A stretch of 56,717 nt of DNA from Paenibacillus antibioticophila (lineage in GTDB: Bacteria > Bacillota > Bacilli > Paenibacillales > Paenibacillaceae). Below the pieces are notes generated by a model. It was not told where the DNA came from, made no database searches, and worked only from the letters and a program-made list of their open reading frames with translations. Where the stretch lies: NCBI RefSeq assembly GCF_000455265.1, contig NZ_HG005139.1, positions 1,418,643 through 1,475,359 on the forward strand, in the 5' to 3' direction. Shown here piece by piece: positions 45,501 through 53,080 of the stretch. The translations under genes were made by a program, and so were the position numbers. The number at the start of each line of letters is the position of its first letter. Positions within the stretch are counted from its first letter, which is position 1.

Positions 45501-47451
45501 TCTAACGAAGATCGTAGCTCCGGGTGAGGAAATTGCCTATACCTATGATTCATTGGGACGGCGAACCGGGATGACGGATTCGACCGGGACAACAACCTAC
45601 CAATACGATCATGCGGACGGTTCGCTTGTGACGATGGGCTATCCGGATGGGACACGTATTGATTATACGTACAACAAACAAATACGTACTGGATATACAT
45701 TGACGGATGCCAGGGGACAAGCAGCCGGAGCCAGCTATACGATAGATGTTATGAATCGTGTCAGTACGCTGGCGGTAGTAAAAGGAAATGCTGCTAATGG
45801 CGCTAAAACCTCGTCAATAACAGCAGCAGCCCCCGGCTCCCTCGCCACATTGGATCAGATCGCATTTGACTATCAATTGAATGGACTTTTAGAGCAAGGT
45901 GTATCCAGCAGTGGGGTGGGTACGGCATATCGTTATGACGGCTATGATCTGACGGGGATGACCGTAAGCGCTGGCGCCTCGAGTGTGACAAGAAGTGCAC
46001 AAGAGAGAATGGCGGCTGAGGAAAGTCTGGCTACAGCCACAGAGGCAACTTACACACGTGCCAGCTTGAATATAGCAACAGGGTATACATTTAAGTATGA
46101 CTATGACCTGAACAAGAATATTGTAGGTCGAACTCAAAACGGCGTTACGGATAACTTCACGTATGACCCGCTCAATCGTATTCATACAGAGAGCGGTGAA
46201 AAGAACAAGACATATACGTATGATCAACGCGGCAACATCCAGAATATCGAAGGCCGAGAATTACGAGGATTATCCAATGCTGATTTTACCTTCAATAGCT
46301 TGAATCGATTGACCAAGGTCAAAACCGAGGATGGAAAAGAAGTCAGTTATACGTATAATGGTGACGGCCTGCTTTATGAGCGGTTGGAAGGAAACAGTAG
46401 AACCCGGTATTATTATGATGAAGAAGCAAAGCTGATCGCCGAAGCGGATGTTAGCAGCGGGACACCAAGTATAACCTATACCTACATCTATGATTTAAGC
46501 GGACGCTTATGGTCTCGTGTAGATCACAGCAGCAGTCAGGTGCAATATTACCAGCTGAATGGTCACGGGGATGTTGTGGGTCTGACTGACAGCCAAGGAC
46601 AGCAACTCAACGCCTACACCTACGATATTTGGGGGAACCCGGAAACCGAAGAAGAGACCGTACCGAACGTATTCCGCTATTCCGGCGAGTATTGGGACAG
46701 CACAACCGATCTGCAATACCTGCGCGCACGTTGGTATGATCCGAATGCGGGAAGATTTGTATCGAAGGACCCTTATCAAGGCAGTCTTGATAATCCGTTG
46801 AGTTTGAATCGGTATTCGTATGTGAGTAATAATCCACTTATTTATGTTGACCCGAGTGGAAATATGCATACTGAAATGGGGATCGTTTATTCTGAAGATG
46901 ATCGGAACAAGATAAATGCATTTAAAAGGATTTATGAGTATGGATTAAAACAGAATGATATTCGATTAATGCAATCAGCCCACGATGCTGCAAATTTAAT
47001 TAGAGTACAATATGAAGATGAAGTATATAGAATAACTTATACTGACTATTTTTCAGGAGAGCCTCTCGAAAAGAGAGTTGTAGTGAGCTATACACGAAAC
47101 ATGTATCATGAATTAATGTATGGTAACGCTCGAGAAATTCCACTTATTGATGACCCGATGTTCTATATTCTCGACGGTGGATTTGCTTTGCCAGCAAAAT
47201 TAGTAACAACTAGCGCTAAAGCAATAAGTAAGAAGGGAGCTAGATATGCTTTAAAACTCGACTTGCAATTGTTTGCAAAAAAAGATATCAAGATGGTTAA
47301 CGATGCTGCAAAAGATGTTGGAATTGATCGTAATTTATTTGGAGAATATATTCATGAAATTAAAGCACAACTGGGAATGAGGGCCAGTGATAATTTCACC
47401 TATAAACAATTGGTTGAATTGGCAAAAGAATTAAAGAGAAGTATGAATTAG
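42577..47451 (+). CDS. RHS/YD-repeat polymorphic toxin
   Basis: 1624 residues; GGGGTGA lies upstream of two adjacent ATGs (42577, 42580). A signal peptide (residues 1-28) leads to a DUF6531-like entry (STGELKLRMTDLMLPG, about 150-175). Dozens of YD repeats follow (TYDSLGRRTGMTDSTGTTTY, AYDALGRMVKTTY), forming the RHS shell that wraps the toxin. The RHS-associated core (LQYLRARWYDPNAGRFVSKD, NRYSYVSNNPLIYVDPSG) ends near residue 1428. The remaining 196 residues are the variable tip, more A+T-rich; they contain a pre-toxin-like LDLQLFAKKD and a compact end (GIDRNLFGEYIHEIKAQLGM). The tip's enzyme class is not recognised. Cognate immunity is probably the next gene. Confidence 0.92.
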   Translation: MMLKKVMSLVLILSILTSGVMQSLTFASGAEIEKWATSPAVDLNSAAASDKFLTVSGIMNQFQVTEEWLDKQLSQGYTLYEISNALQEGQDHFEKNISRYKQVRQIDQQVRNEQSAALTPLLNTSIAASSYDQTALEQLGLSNETSAYEVAYGMDAIDASTGELKLRMTDLMLPGALPFSLTRVYDSSRASEKIGVGSENGAYLNRAEIRREEKDSALGRGWRWELPFIKEQGGQWIMDFPGIGRYRLSENLELQGYPWNDVQVSFDASQTVDGVASSFKISLLNGNHYYFSAAGYLILIGDNYGNQVKLHYSTHNSGNVLSRISNSDGNEITFVYTDGKITVSQTGTNKKVDYFTSIDNEQPVLSEVKDAIGRSSKYFYSFQESGFNLLESLKDQGNLQGTKKSALLVRILHPSSATTEFDYTSSRKFIGPYAIDTVFKLKSREDAYSTEVGDVVLQPAEFSYSGEELNSYGQSAAFTTVIKDVRSQETLSFEKTFQGEGQPDIIYLKEQLSEDATTGLKRQFTYSDTAGWNIPVAVTESYRQGGSESQPLTINYRYNELGQVLSENWSTGQETIYNYMLSPAPFFWSLPEQVDIKVSDEKKRIQRYSYNDQGDVKQVTIRENSASGKLLAQSDLEYDAYGNLIASKTKDDQRTNTVNYFYASPYGKHLLSEQSMVIRAMDGTSSVSKQSFTYNAAGELITSTDEAGAVTAFAYDALGRMVKTTYSDQSTTTVQYDDEQRTVTTTSPEGITTTQRYSPHGFVVREIVDDAIFQYGYDEAGNLDLYKDTEGNQTIYTHDGFRRQTKAFYADGSQSSAAYDMVNRTVTTTDPAGVKQQKTFDLVGNTLAAKEWKDGMFVALAQAAYDLAGNVLSETDGEGQQTQYQYDALGRIISVTDAEQRVTRYTYSLAGDLTRVEYPDGIAVRYEYDEAGKLIRQINEEGMVEAFFYDSRGNLTKYLDHASQTTQYQYNSDNLLTKIVAPGEEIAYTYDSLGRRTGMTDSTGTTTYQYDHADGSLVTMGYPDGTRIDYTYNKQIRTGYTLTDARGQAAGASYTIDVMNRVSTLAVVKGNAANGAKTSSITAAAPGSLATLDQIAFDYQLNGLLEQGVSSSGVGTAYRYDGYDLTGMTVSAGASSVTRSAQERMAAEESLATATEATYTRASLNIATGYTFKYDYDLNKNIVGRTQNGVTDNFTYDPLNRIHTESGEKNKTYTYDQRGNIQNIEGRELRGLSNADFTFNSLNRLTKVKTEDGKEVSYTYNGDGLLYERLEGNSRTRYYYDEEAKLIAEADVSSGTPSITYTYIYDLSGRLWSRVDHSSSQVQYYQLNGHGDVVGLTDSQGQQLNAYTYDIWGNPETEEETVPNVFRYSGEYWDSTTDLQYLRARWYDPNAGRFVSKDPYQGSLDNPLSLNRYSYVSNNPLIYVDPSGNMHTEMGIVYSEDDRNKINAFKRIYEYGLKQNDIRLMQSAHDAANLIRVQYEDEVYRITYTDYFSGEPLEKRVVVSYTRNMYHELMYGNAREIPLIDDPMFYILDGGFALPAKLVTTSAKAISKKGARYALKLDLQLFAKKDIKMVNDAAKDVGIDRNLFGEYIHEIKAQLGMRASDNFTYKQLVELAKELKRSMN
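46212..46427 (+). repeat. Donor copy of a 216-bp RHS core repeat
   Basis: This part of the RHS gene recurs at 48088-48303 in the same orientation with no insertions or deletions and scattered substitutions. Confidence 0.9.
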
Positions 47452-47493
47452 TGAGGATATTATTATTTCAATAGATTGAAAGGGGCAACTATA

Positions 47494-47898
47494 TTGAGCA
47501 TAAGAGGGAATTGTGCACTTTGTTTTACAGACAGTCAGTTGAACCACTCTGAGATCAGCAGAATACTTAAATTAACTCCTTCAACGGTAATAGAGAGGGG
47601 GCAGGTTATCAGCGAAGCTTTAAAAAAGAAGTCGGATACAAGTAAATGGATATATAAAGAACCCATTCTTCAAGGCGAGGAAGTCTCTCAAACATTAACT
47701 CGACTATTAGAACGATTGGACCACGAAGTAATTAATAACGTTATTAGAAAAAGCAACAATTCATGCATCGCTATTTATATTAATTCTGAAATGGCCCAAA
47801 TCGGATTTGAGCTTTCAAACAAGGCCATCAATTTACTGAGTAAATTTGACTTGCGTCTAGATATTCATATTCTTTCGTTCGGATTAGCTGAGGACTAG
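47494..47898 (+). CDS. DUF4279-like protein, probable immunity protein of the RHS toxin
   Basis: 134 residues from TTG 47494, eight bases after AAAGGGG. The DUF4279 pattern is seen in the early part (ISRILKLTPSTVIERGQVIS) and DTSKWIYKEP, with a hydrophobic end (INLLSKFDLRLDIHILSFGL). It starts 42 bases after the RHS stop, the classic immunity position. A hairpin (GGAGCCGA/TCGGCTCC, 47963-47983) follows. The family is inferred; cognate pairing is by position. Confidence 0.72.
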   Translation: MSIRGNCALCFTDSQLNHSEISRILKLTPSTVIERGQVISEALKKKSDTSKWIYKEPILQGEEVSQTLTRLLERLDHEVINNVIRKSNNSCIAIYINSEMAQIGFELSNKAINLLSKFDLRLDIHILSFGLAED

Positions 47899-48087
47899 AT
47901 TACTATTTTAATGACCACTGATTCAGATAAATATCGAGTAAGTTGAATTTAAATTACTTAAAGGAGCCGATTCTTTCGGCTCCTCAGTCTGTAGACAATG
48001 TTTCTAGTGAAGTTGGGCTACAGGCTTTTAACGAAATAAGAAAGAAAACCCTATAATAACATGTTTAAATTGCTAAGTAGAGTAGAA

Positions 48088-48346
48088 ATATACGTATGAT
48101 CAACGCGGCAACATACAGAATATCGAAGGACGAGATCTGCACGGATTGTCCAATGCCGACATTACCTTCGATAGCTTGAATAGATTGACCAAGGTCAAAA
48201 CCGAGGATGGAAAAGAGGTCAGATATACCTATAACGGCGATGGTCTGCTTTATGAGCGGTCGGAAGGAAATAGTAAAACCCGGTATTATTATGATGAAGA
48301 AGCTACCATTAAAAATCTTATAAACCATGAGAAGGTGTTTGAATGA
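48088..48346 (+). pseudogene. Orphan RHS core fragment with displaced tip
   Basis: Positions 48088-48303 copy 46212-46427 of the RHS gene. Homology breaks after the bases for DEEA, and the frame continues with about 14 unrelated codons to a stop at 48344-48346, which overlaps the next gene's ATG. There is no RHS start, so it is a remnant left by tip exchange, not a gene. Confidence 0.85.
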
Positions 48347-48630
48347 CTGATATAATAAAAGAAAATTTCCTTAAAAAAGCTGTTATCTATGATAACATTT
48401 GGTTGTACTTTATTAAAACTGCAATAGCAGTAGTTTATGACTGTGAAAAGAACGGGATTGCAATAACGGCAATAGAGGCATTTAAACTAACGGGTGAAGG
48501 CATACAGCCATCGCAAGAACATAGCGTATTTTTTAATCCCGGTGAAGACAATTGGAGTAAAGCGATTGATTTCTTATCAAATATTAAAGATACTAGCTAT
48601 CTATATGAAATTTGGTATGAAGGGTACTAA
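48343..48630 (+). CDS. Small protein, probable orphan immunity protein
   Basis: 95 residues from ATG 48343, five bases after AAGGTG. Acidic and soluble (YFIKTAIAVVYDCEKNGIAI, EHSVFFNPGEDNWSKAIDFL). It overlaps the stop of an RHS core/tip fragment by four bases, the position held by immunity genes in RHS loci. I do not recognise the family. Confidence 0.6.
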   Translation: MTDIIKENFLKKAVIYDNIWLYFIKTAIAVVYDCEKNGIAITAIEAFKLTGEGIQPSQEHSVFFNPGEDNWSKAIDFLSNIKDTSYLYEIWYEGY

Positions 48631-48666
48631 TCGGATTCAGCATAATACCATAATACGTTGAACATG

Positions 48667-48699
48667 ACCTCGATAGGCTTTGTGCCTTTCGAGGTTTTC
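48667..48699 (+). terminator. Cassette-end hairpin, copy 1
   Basis: ACCTCGA (48667-48673) pairs with TCGAGGT (48689-48695), followed by TTTTCCTTT. Similar sequence recurs at 50135-50170 and, cut short, near 49480. Confidence 0.65.
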
Positions 48700-48706
48700 C
48701 TTTGGT

Positions 48707-49096
48707 GTGGGACTGATCACTGCCGATGAACTCATCATTCAACCAGTTACAGCAAAAGGTATGGTTAAGATAGGAAAATGGTTTGAAGTTAAGGTTATGG
48801 GTAAGGGGAAGATTGATTTAACGGTTAAACCTATTGCCGAAAACCAAAAGCTTCAAAATGCAATAAACTAACTATATCCTCCATATGCTACTGTTGGAAA
48901 TGGAAGTACGATGGACGCAATCAGGCATGAGTTGAATACGGGTCAACTTGTTGGAGGGAAAAGTCATTTGCAAAAAGGTAAAGAGAGAGTAAAGAACTTA
49001 GAGAATATACTAAAAAAGGAACAGCTTAGCACTCAAGATAAAGCATTAGCTGAGGCGTTACTCCAAGATTTGAAAGCTGCTCTCTCCGGAAAGTAA
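48707..49096 (+). pseudogene. Orphan toxin-tip remnant with an in-frame stop
   Basis: One frame reads ADELIIQPVTAKGMVKIGKW, FEVKVMGKGKIDLTVKPIAE, then NAIN, TAA (48869-48871), and continues in the same frame as LYPPYATVGNGSTMDAIRHE to ALLQDLKAALSGK before the stop at 49094-49096. The TAA is one base from CAA (Gln). No start codon with a ribosome site or RHS shell precedes it. The C-terminal STMDAIRHELNTG ... GGKSHLQKG pattern is like RHS/LXG-type tips. Confidence 0.75.
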
Positions 49097-49107
49097 GGTG
49101 ACTAGGT

Positions 49108-49467
49108 ATGGATTATAATAACGTTGTTCAAAAAATGCTCAAGGTAATACCTGAGGTCACTCCGCTATATGAAAAAGAGTTAGAATGGTGGGATGAGATA
49201 TTACCACATATCGTTTTCGGTGATGTTGTAAATCCCTACATTATTAGATTGTTGCGTGAAGGTAACGACGAACAAATAGCAAAGAATGTTTTCAATTTTC
49301 TTGAGCAGATGGCTATTTGTTCGGACGAGAAAGTTCATGAAATATTAGCGGTAACAGTGCTTGAACAACTAGGTGACGACCCGACGATTTTAGAAGAAGC
49401 AAGAAGATACATGGGAAATGAAACAAAAAAAATATCCGACGAGGTAGAAAAGGGTTGGGGCAGATAA
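49108..49467 (+). CDS. Probable immunity protein of the adjacent tip remnant
   Basis: 119 residues, acidic and helical (EVTPLYEKELEWWDEILPHI, VFGDVVNPYIIRLLREGNDE, EQLGDDPTILEEARRYMG). AAGGTGA lies before ATG 49108, only 11 bases after the tip remnant's stop. Position and composition fit an immunity protein for that tip. The family name is uncertain. Confidence 0.7.
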   Translation: MDYNNVVQKMLKVIPEVTPLYEKELEWWDEILPHIVFGDVVNPYIIRLLREGNDEQIAKNVFNFLEQMAICSDEKVHEILAVTVLEQLGDDPTILEEARRYMGNETKKISDEVEKGWGR

Positions 49468-49499
49468 CCTAATACCTCTATTCACGAAACCTTGATTGC

Positions 49500-49749
49500 C
49501 TAAGCCCTGCATTGAAAAATGGCTGGAAAGTTGAAATTCCTAATGGTAAAAAACCTATTGTAGTACAAATTATGAATGAGGGTTCGGGTGGCAGGACACA
49601 ACCTTATTTTAGGGTAAGTATTGACGGGAAAAGGCTCCTTTACGTTGGATGGAAAACTGACTAACGATAAAGGACTGACGCATATTGATATGACGGACGA
49701 CTTTTTGAAGCCAATCACAGACATTGTAAATTCTTATACTGGGAAGTGA
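49500..49749 (+). pseudogene. Second orphan toxin-tip remnant, frameshifted
   Basis: The first frame reads ALKNGWKVEIPNGKKPIVVQ, then RTQPYFRVSIDGK, and then leaves sense. In the next frame GSFTLDGKLTNDKGLTHIDM and DDFLKPITDIVNSYTGK run to the stop at 49747-49749. One surplus A in an A4 run near 49629-49632 explains the change. There is no start or RHS shell. It abuts the next likely immunity gene. Confidence 0.75.
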
Positions 49750-50103
49750 TTGAATGAATTGAAGTTACAATTAAATAAATTATGGGCAGGGACAATCGAA
49801 AACCTAAAAATAGACTTACTGAATAGTTCGATCGCTTTGAAAATTCGGGTGATTGAAAACGGGGTCCTTAGTAATTTCGAAGTGATTTTTTATGAAATCT
49901 CTACACATTACTTTATTAAAAATAGCGGTGAAAATAGACTTGAGAATATTCAGGTTGAAGAAGGTGGTTACTTAGAATTAACGTCTATTGATTACTTTGA
50001 AACTAGTATTTCATCTGCTAATTTTGCATTAGAAATATGGAGTTCAATGCTTTTCATTGAGGCTAAAAAAAATGCCATCAACGGTGTTGTTTTGGATGCT
50101 TAG
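49750..50103 (+). CDS. Probable immunity protein of the second tip remnant
   Basis: 117 residues. TTG 49750 follows directly on the tip's TGA; TTG 49759 is an alternative. The sequence (LNKLWAGTIENLKIDLLNSS, VIFYEISTHYFIKNSGENRL, ANFALEIWSSMLFIEAKKNA) is like a common group of small Firmicute proteins (YxiG-type) found beside RHS and LXG toxins. A terminator follows. Confidence 0.7.
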   Translation: MNELKLQLNKLWAGTIENLKIDLLNSSIALKIRVIENGVLSNFEVIFYEISTHYFIKNSGENRLENIQVEEGGYLELTSIDYFETSISSANFALEIWSSMLFIEAKKNAINGVVLDA

Positions 50104-50134
50104 AAGATCAAACTGCAATTAGAAAAATAGACTA

Positions 50135-50170
50135 AAACCTTGATTGGCTTCGTGTCTTTCAAGGTTTTTC
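50135..50170 (+). terminator. Cassette-end hairpin, copy 2
   Basis: AAACCTTGA pairs with TCAAGGTTT, followed by T-rich sequence. The 60 bases after it still resemble the start of the tip remnant at 48707 (shared ATCATTCAA.CAGTTACA). Confidence 0.65.
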
Positions 50171-50505
50171 TTTGGTAAGGCTGTTAACTTTCGAACAAAC
50201 TTAATCATTCAATCAGTTACAAAAATAATCCATGTAATACTCATATATAGATTCGTCATTATGGTTATACGCGAGTAAAGACTTGAATTTTATTCTCTAA
50301 ATAAAGCTATTTCATTACAGTGACTCTTAGAATTTTGACGTTTTGATGACCTTTGTAAACAAAATTAAATAAGGTACGTCATTATAAATGTATGACCCTT
50401 CCTGTGGGGCATTTTTTGTTATTGATGCAGACATATTTTTATTAAGTGCTCTGCTTTTACACTGGGACTTACAATCTAAAGTATTGGGAAAGGATGAATT
50501 AGGGA
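50171..50505 (+). other. Degenerate spacer with tip relic and weak hairpin
   Basis: The first 60 bases are a decayed copy of the tip start. The rest is A+T-rich without a credible frame. ATGACCC (50392-50398) and GGGGCAT (50406-50412) with a T-run form a weak terminator-like hairpin shortly before the lipoprotein gene. Confidence 0.5.
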
Positions 50506-51366
50506 ATGAAGCAGTTTTACCGGTTTATTATTATTGTTTTTGCAATTGTAGTTATTGGAGGATGTACGAGTGAGAAGAATTCACAAATTGAACCTCTAAA
50601 AGAAAAAAACCAAACTTCCGGTGAACTTCAATCAAGCAAAAATGAAACTAACCACTCAAATGAGGAGGATATTAATAAGTTGGCATCCGAAAATTCGGTA
50701 AATCCTTCGCTCTATTATTCAGTGGAGAATACTCCGGAAATCGACGTTACTGATCGCCAAGTTTTATGGAAACAAAAGGATCTTGTTTTTACAGCGGATA
50801 TTTCAAAGTCGGAGGGAGAACAAGTTTACGAATCCGATACAGTGATCAGTAAGATGCAAATTGATAGTAGCTATGGCACCTATACCATATCTTTGGATAG
50901 AAAACCGCTTAGAGTTGAGTCTTTATCTTTATCAAATACTGATTTTTTAGCTGTTCATGTTGACGATCATGAAGGATCGAGACTAATTGTCGTGGATTTG
51001 GCTAAAGAGAACCAGGTAATAATAAATGATCTTATACCTGAAGGAAGCGAAGCGATCAATGGTTATAATTGGTCTCCTGACGGCAAGCAGCTTGCTTGCG
51101 GCTTTGGCGATCTGGGGTCAAGTTTTTTAGCGATATTTAACATTGAAAACGAAGAACTGCGTGTTGTCTCCGATGAAGATTATGAATATATACCTGCCGT
51201 TGTATGGCATAAAGACGGCCTAGGGTTGGATTTTATTTCAATGGGGGGCACTTCAGAGGAAGTACTATTATACCGATATAGGGAGGATTCGATCAAAGAA
51301 GTTTTGAAACTTGACGAGAAAGACGAACAAATGATCATGGATAAATTACCTATTTATATTAAATGA
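50506..51366 (+). CDS. Lipoprotein with beta-propeller-like body, unknown function
   Basis: 286 residues; AAAGGA lies 11 bases before ATG 50506. Lipobox VVIGGCT (Cys about residue 20) is followed by a long polar Ser/Asn/Glu linker and a domain with TolB/WD-like blades (GYNWSPDGKQLACGFGDLGS, SFLAIFNIENEELRVVSDED, PAVVWHKDGLGLDFISMGGT). No immunity role is evident. A strong terminator follows. Confidence 0.75.
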   Translation: MKQFYRFIIIVFAIVVIGGCTSEKNSQIEPLKEKNQTSGELQSSKNETNHSNEEDINKLASENSVNPSLYYSVENTPEIDVTDRQVLWKQKDLVFTADISKSEGEQVYESDTVISKMQIDSSYGTYTISLDRKPLRVESLSLSNTDFLAVHVDDHEGSRLIVVDLAKENQVIINDLIPEGSEAINGYNWSPDGKQLACGFGDLGSSFLAIFNIENEELRVVSDEDYEYIPAVVWHKDGLGLDFISMGGTSEEVLLYRYREDSIKEVLKLDEKDEQMIMDKLPIYIK

Positions 51367-51374
51367 GACTTAAA

Positions 51375-51400
51375 GGCGGGGAATTCTCCCCGCCCTTTTT
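51375..51400 (+). terminator. Terminator of the lipoprotein gene
   Basis: GGCGGGGA (51375-51382), loop ATTC, TCCCCGCC (51387-51394), then T6. Confidence 0.9.
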
Positions 51401-51639
51401 TGGCAAGTGGATCCAAGTGAGTTTACGCATATGCACGGGGCTGGAGTTGTCTGGGAACTCCCAAGTCAGTAAGGAAAAAGATGGGTGACGGTGCTTACAA
51501 AATAGTAGATCTTTACACAATGGGCGAGCTAAGTGATTATGTAGATGTCTCGATAATAGGTCGTATACTGTTGAACATTTTGTTATGGGTAAGGGAAATG
51601 CTCTAGTTTTAAGAAACTGGTCGCATTTCCAAGAACACT

Positions 51640-51846
51640 GCTAACTTAAAGACTTGGGCAGAGAAATGGTTGGGTGAGACAAGATACAGTTGGTGGGTCG
51701 AGCAACAGGGAGTAAAGAACGCCGATGGAACATTTAGTTGGAGGCTGAGGTTGAAACCCAAAGCTAGTACAAGGGGAGGACTAGGTGCAGGTAGTAATCA
51801 AGCTCGATTTGATGCTAGAGTGAAAATGAAGTTTCGAGAACGTTAG
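51640..51846 (+). pseudogene. Orphan C-terminal coding fragment
   Basis: 69 codons: NLKTWAEKWLGETRYSWW, NADGTFSWRLRLKPKASTRG and ARFDARVKMKFRER before TAG. No start codon with a ribosome site and no upstream partner. The preceding 240 bases hold other short broken frames (for example from ATG 51481, GDGAYKIVDLYTMGELSDYV). Probably another discarded RHS tip, but the family is not recognised. Confidence 0.5.
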
Positions 51847-51868
51847 CTAATAATAGTACGATCTTCCA

Positions 51869-52104
51869 GTGATTTTCTCGCAGTTAGCTCAAATATTGAA
51901 ACAACAAAATGTATCAACAGAACATAAGACTCTTGATGTTAAAGAAGTAGCAGTTTTTTTAGGGTCTCCACTTGGATGATTTACGAAATGGTACGGAAAA
52001 AGAAAATTCCCTTCTTTCGTATCGGTAGTCGGATATTTTTTAGACAAGCTGATCTGGAGATGATGATAAAAGAGCAAGTGCAAGGTAATGTGAATCGAAG
52101 ATAA
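51869..52104 (+). pseudogene. Excisionase/HTH_17-type DNA-binding remnant, frameshifted
   Basis: Frame one gives KTLDVKEVAVFLG. After GGG the sense moves to another frame: STWMIYEMVRKKKIPFFRIG, SRIFFRQADLEMMIKEQ, ending at TAA 52102-52104. This is the MerR-like fold of excisionase-family proteins. A one-base loss beside the T7 run at 51954-51960 would explain it. It suggests a former mobile element at the right edge of the accessory region. Confidence 0.7.
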
Positions 52105-52231
52105 ATGAGTTCTTTTATTGGGGATTTGGTCCCAAATTGGTCCCAATTCATCGAAAATGCTTGTGTTATATTATTTATTATTACTCTGTATCAGTCTTAA
52201 GGTCCTTATATAATATGGGCTGAACAAACTG

Positions 52232-52420
52232 TTATAATAAAAAAGCGGGGCTCTCTTTCGAGAGCCCCATCATGGGAGAGGAGAAACCGGACGAAGAGCT
52301 TATGGGGAAACGTAAGTCTTCTCCGCGGTTGTCTACGACATTTGTGATGTCGATAGCTCCATTGTGTCCCTTCCAGCCAGAATTATACATAGTGTGATGA
52401 AAAACTTGTGTGGATTGCAT
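52232..52420 (-). other. Small transcribed unit: short ORF running into a terminator, or a small RNA
   Basis: A 62-codon frame from ATG 52420 has AAGGA seven bases upstream (YNSGWKGHNGAIDITNVVDN, RGEDLRFPISSSSGFSSPM). However its last ~10 codons pass through a strong hairpin (52247-52268), and the stop at 52234-52232 lies beyond the T-run, so a terminated transcript would lack the stop codon. Either a small RNA or a leader; coding is doubtful. Confidence 0.4.
52238..52268 (-). terminator. Minus-strand terminator
   Basis: On the minus strand GGGGCTCTC (from 52268), loop GAAA, GAGAGCCCC (to 52247), then GC and T6. Confidence 0.8.
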
Positions 52421-52486
52421 TTTTCAATCCTTATGTGATTGTGGTACGATATCGACAGGCATTTCAGCAAAGAAGGTGTGCAGACA

Positions 52487-53080
52487 ATGAGAGTAATATC
52501 AGGTCAAGCCCGCGGGAGAACGTTGAAGTCGGTTCCCGGCATGGGAACAAGGCCGACTACAGATAAAGTCAAGGAGGCTCTGTTCAGTATGATTGGGCCT
52601 TATTTTGATGGAGGACAGGCATTGGATCTGTTCGCTGGAAGCGGCGGCTTGGGAATTGAAGCGTTGAGCCGGGGGATGGACAAGGCTGTATTCGTTGATT
52701 TGGAGTACAAGAGCATCGAGGTGATCCGCGCCAATTTAAAGGCAACCGGCTTTGAGCAGCAGGCAGAGGTATACAAGAATGATGCGGAGCGGGCGCTAAA
52801 GGCGCTTGCCAAGCGCGGTGCTTCGTTCGATCTTGTCTTTCTGGATCCGCCATACCGATTGAAGCATGGAGACATGCTGATGGATATGATGGACAGCCTG
52901 AATCTGTTGAATACCGGCGCAACAATAGTGCTTGAATATGAATCTTCCTATACATATCCGGAAAGACCGGGTTCTTTTATCGAGCTGCGCAAAGCACTAT
53001 ATGGTGAAACTGCCGTCTCCATTTACAGCTTTGACAAAGAAGACACGGTCCGGCAAGATGCCGGGCGAGGAGGAGAATAA
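52487..53080 (+). CDS. rsmD: 16S rRNA (guanine(966)-N2)-methyltransferase
   Basis: 197 residues from ATG 52487, behind AAGGTG. RsmD signatures: [40 protein letters not shown], the SAM loop [18 protein letters not shown] and the catalytic [12 protein letters not shown]. It methylates G966 of 16S rRNA in the 30S subunit. It is fused by overlap (TAATG) to coaD, the order found in B. subtilis (ylbH-coaD). Confidence 0.95.
   Translation: MRVISGQARGRTLKSVPGMGTRPTTDKVKEALFSMIGPYFDGGQALDLFAGSGGLGIEALSRGMDKAVFVDLEYKSIEVIRANLKATGFEQQAEVYKNDAERALKALAKRGASFDLVFLDPPYRLKHGDMLMDMMDSLNLLNTGATIVLEYESSYTYPERPGSFIELRKALYGETAVSIYSFDKEDTVRQDAGRGGE

Noticed and set aside
42900..46860. YD-repeat region read as tandem DNA repeats or a CRISPR-like array
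   Set aside because: Periodicity is at the protein level with variable spacing and no conserved direct repeat; it is the RHS shell.
50388..50573. A 61-codon frame before the 50.5-kb lipoprotein
   Set aside because: It begins within a weak hairpin and overlaps the lipoprotein start, which has the better ribosome site and a clear lipobox.
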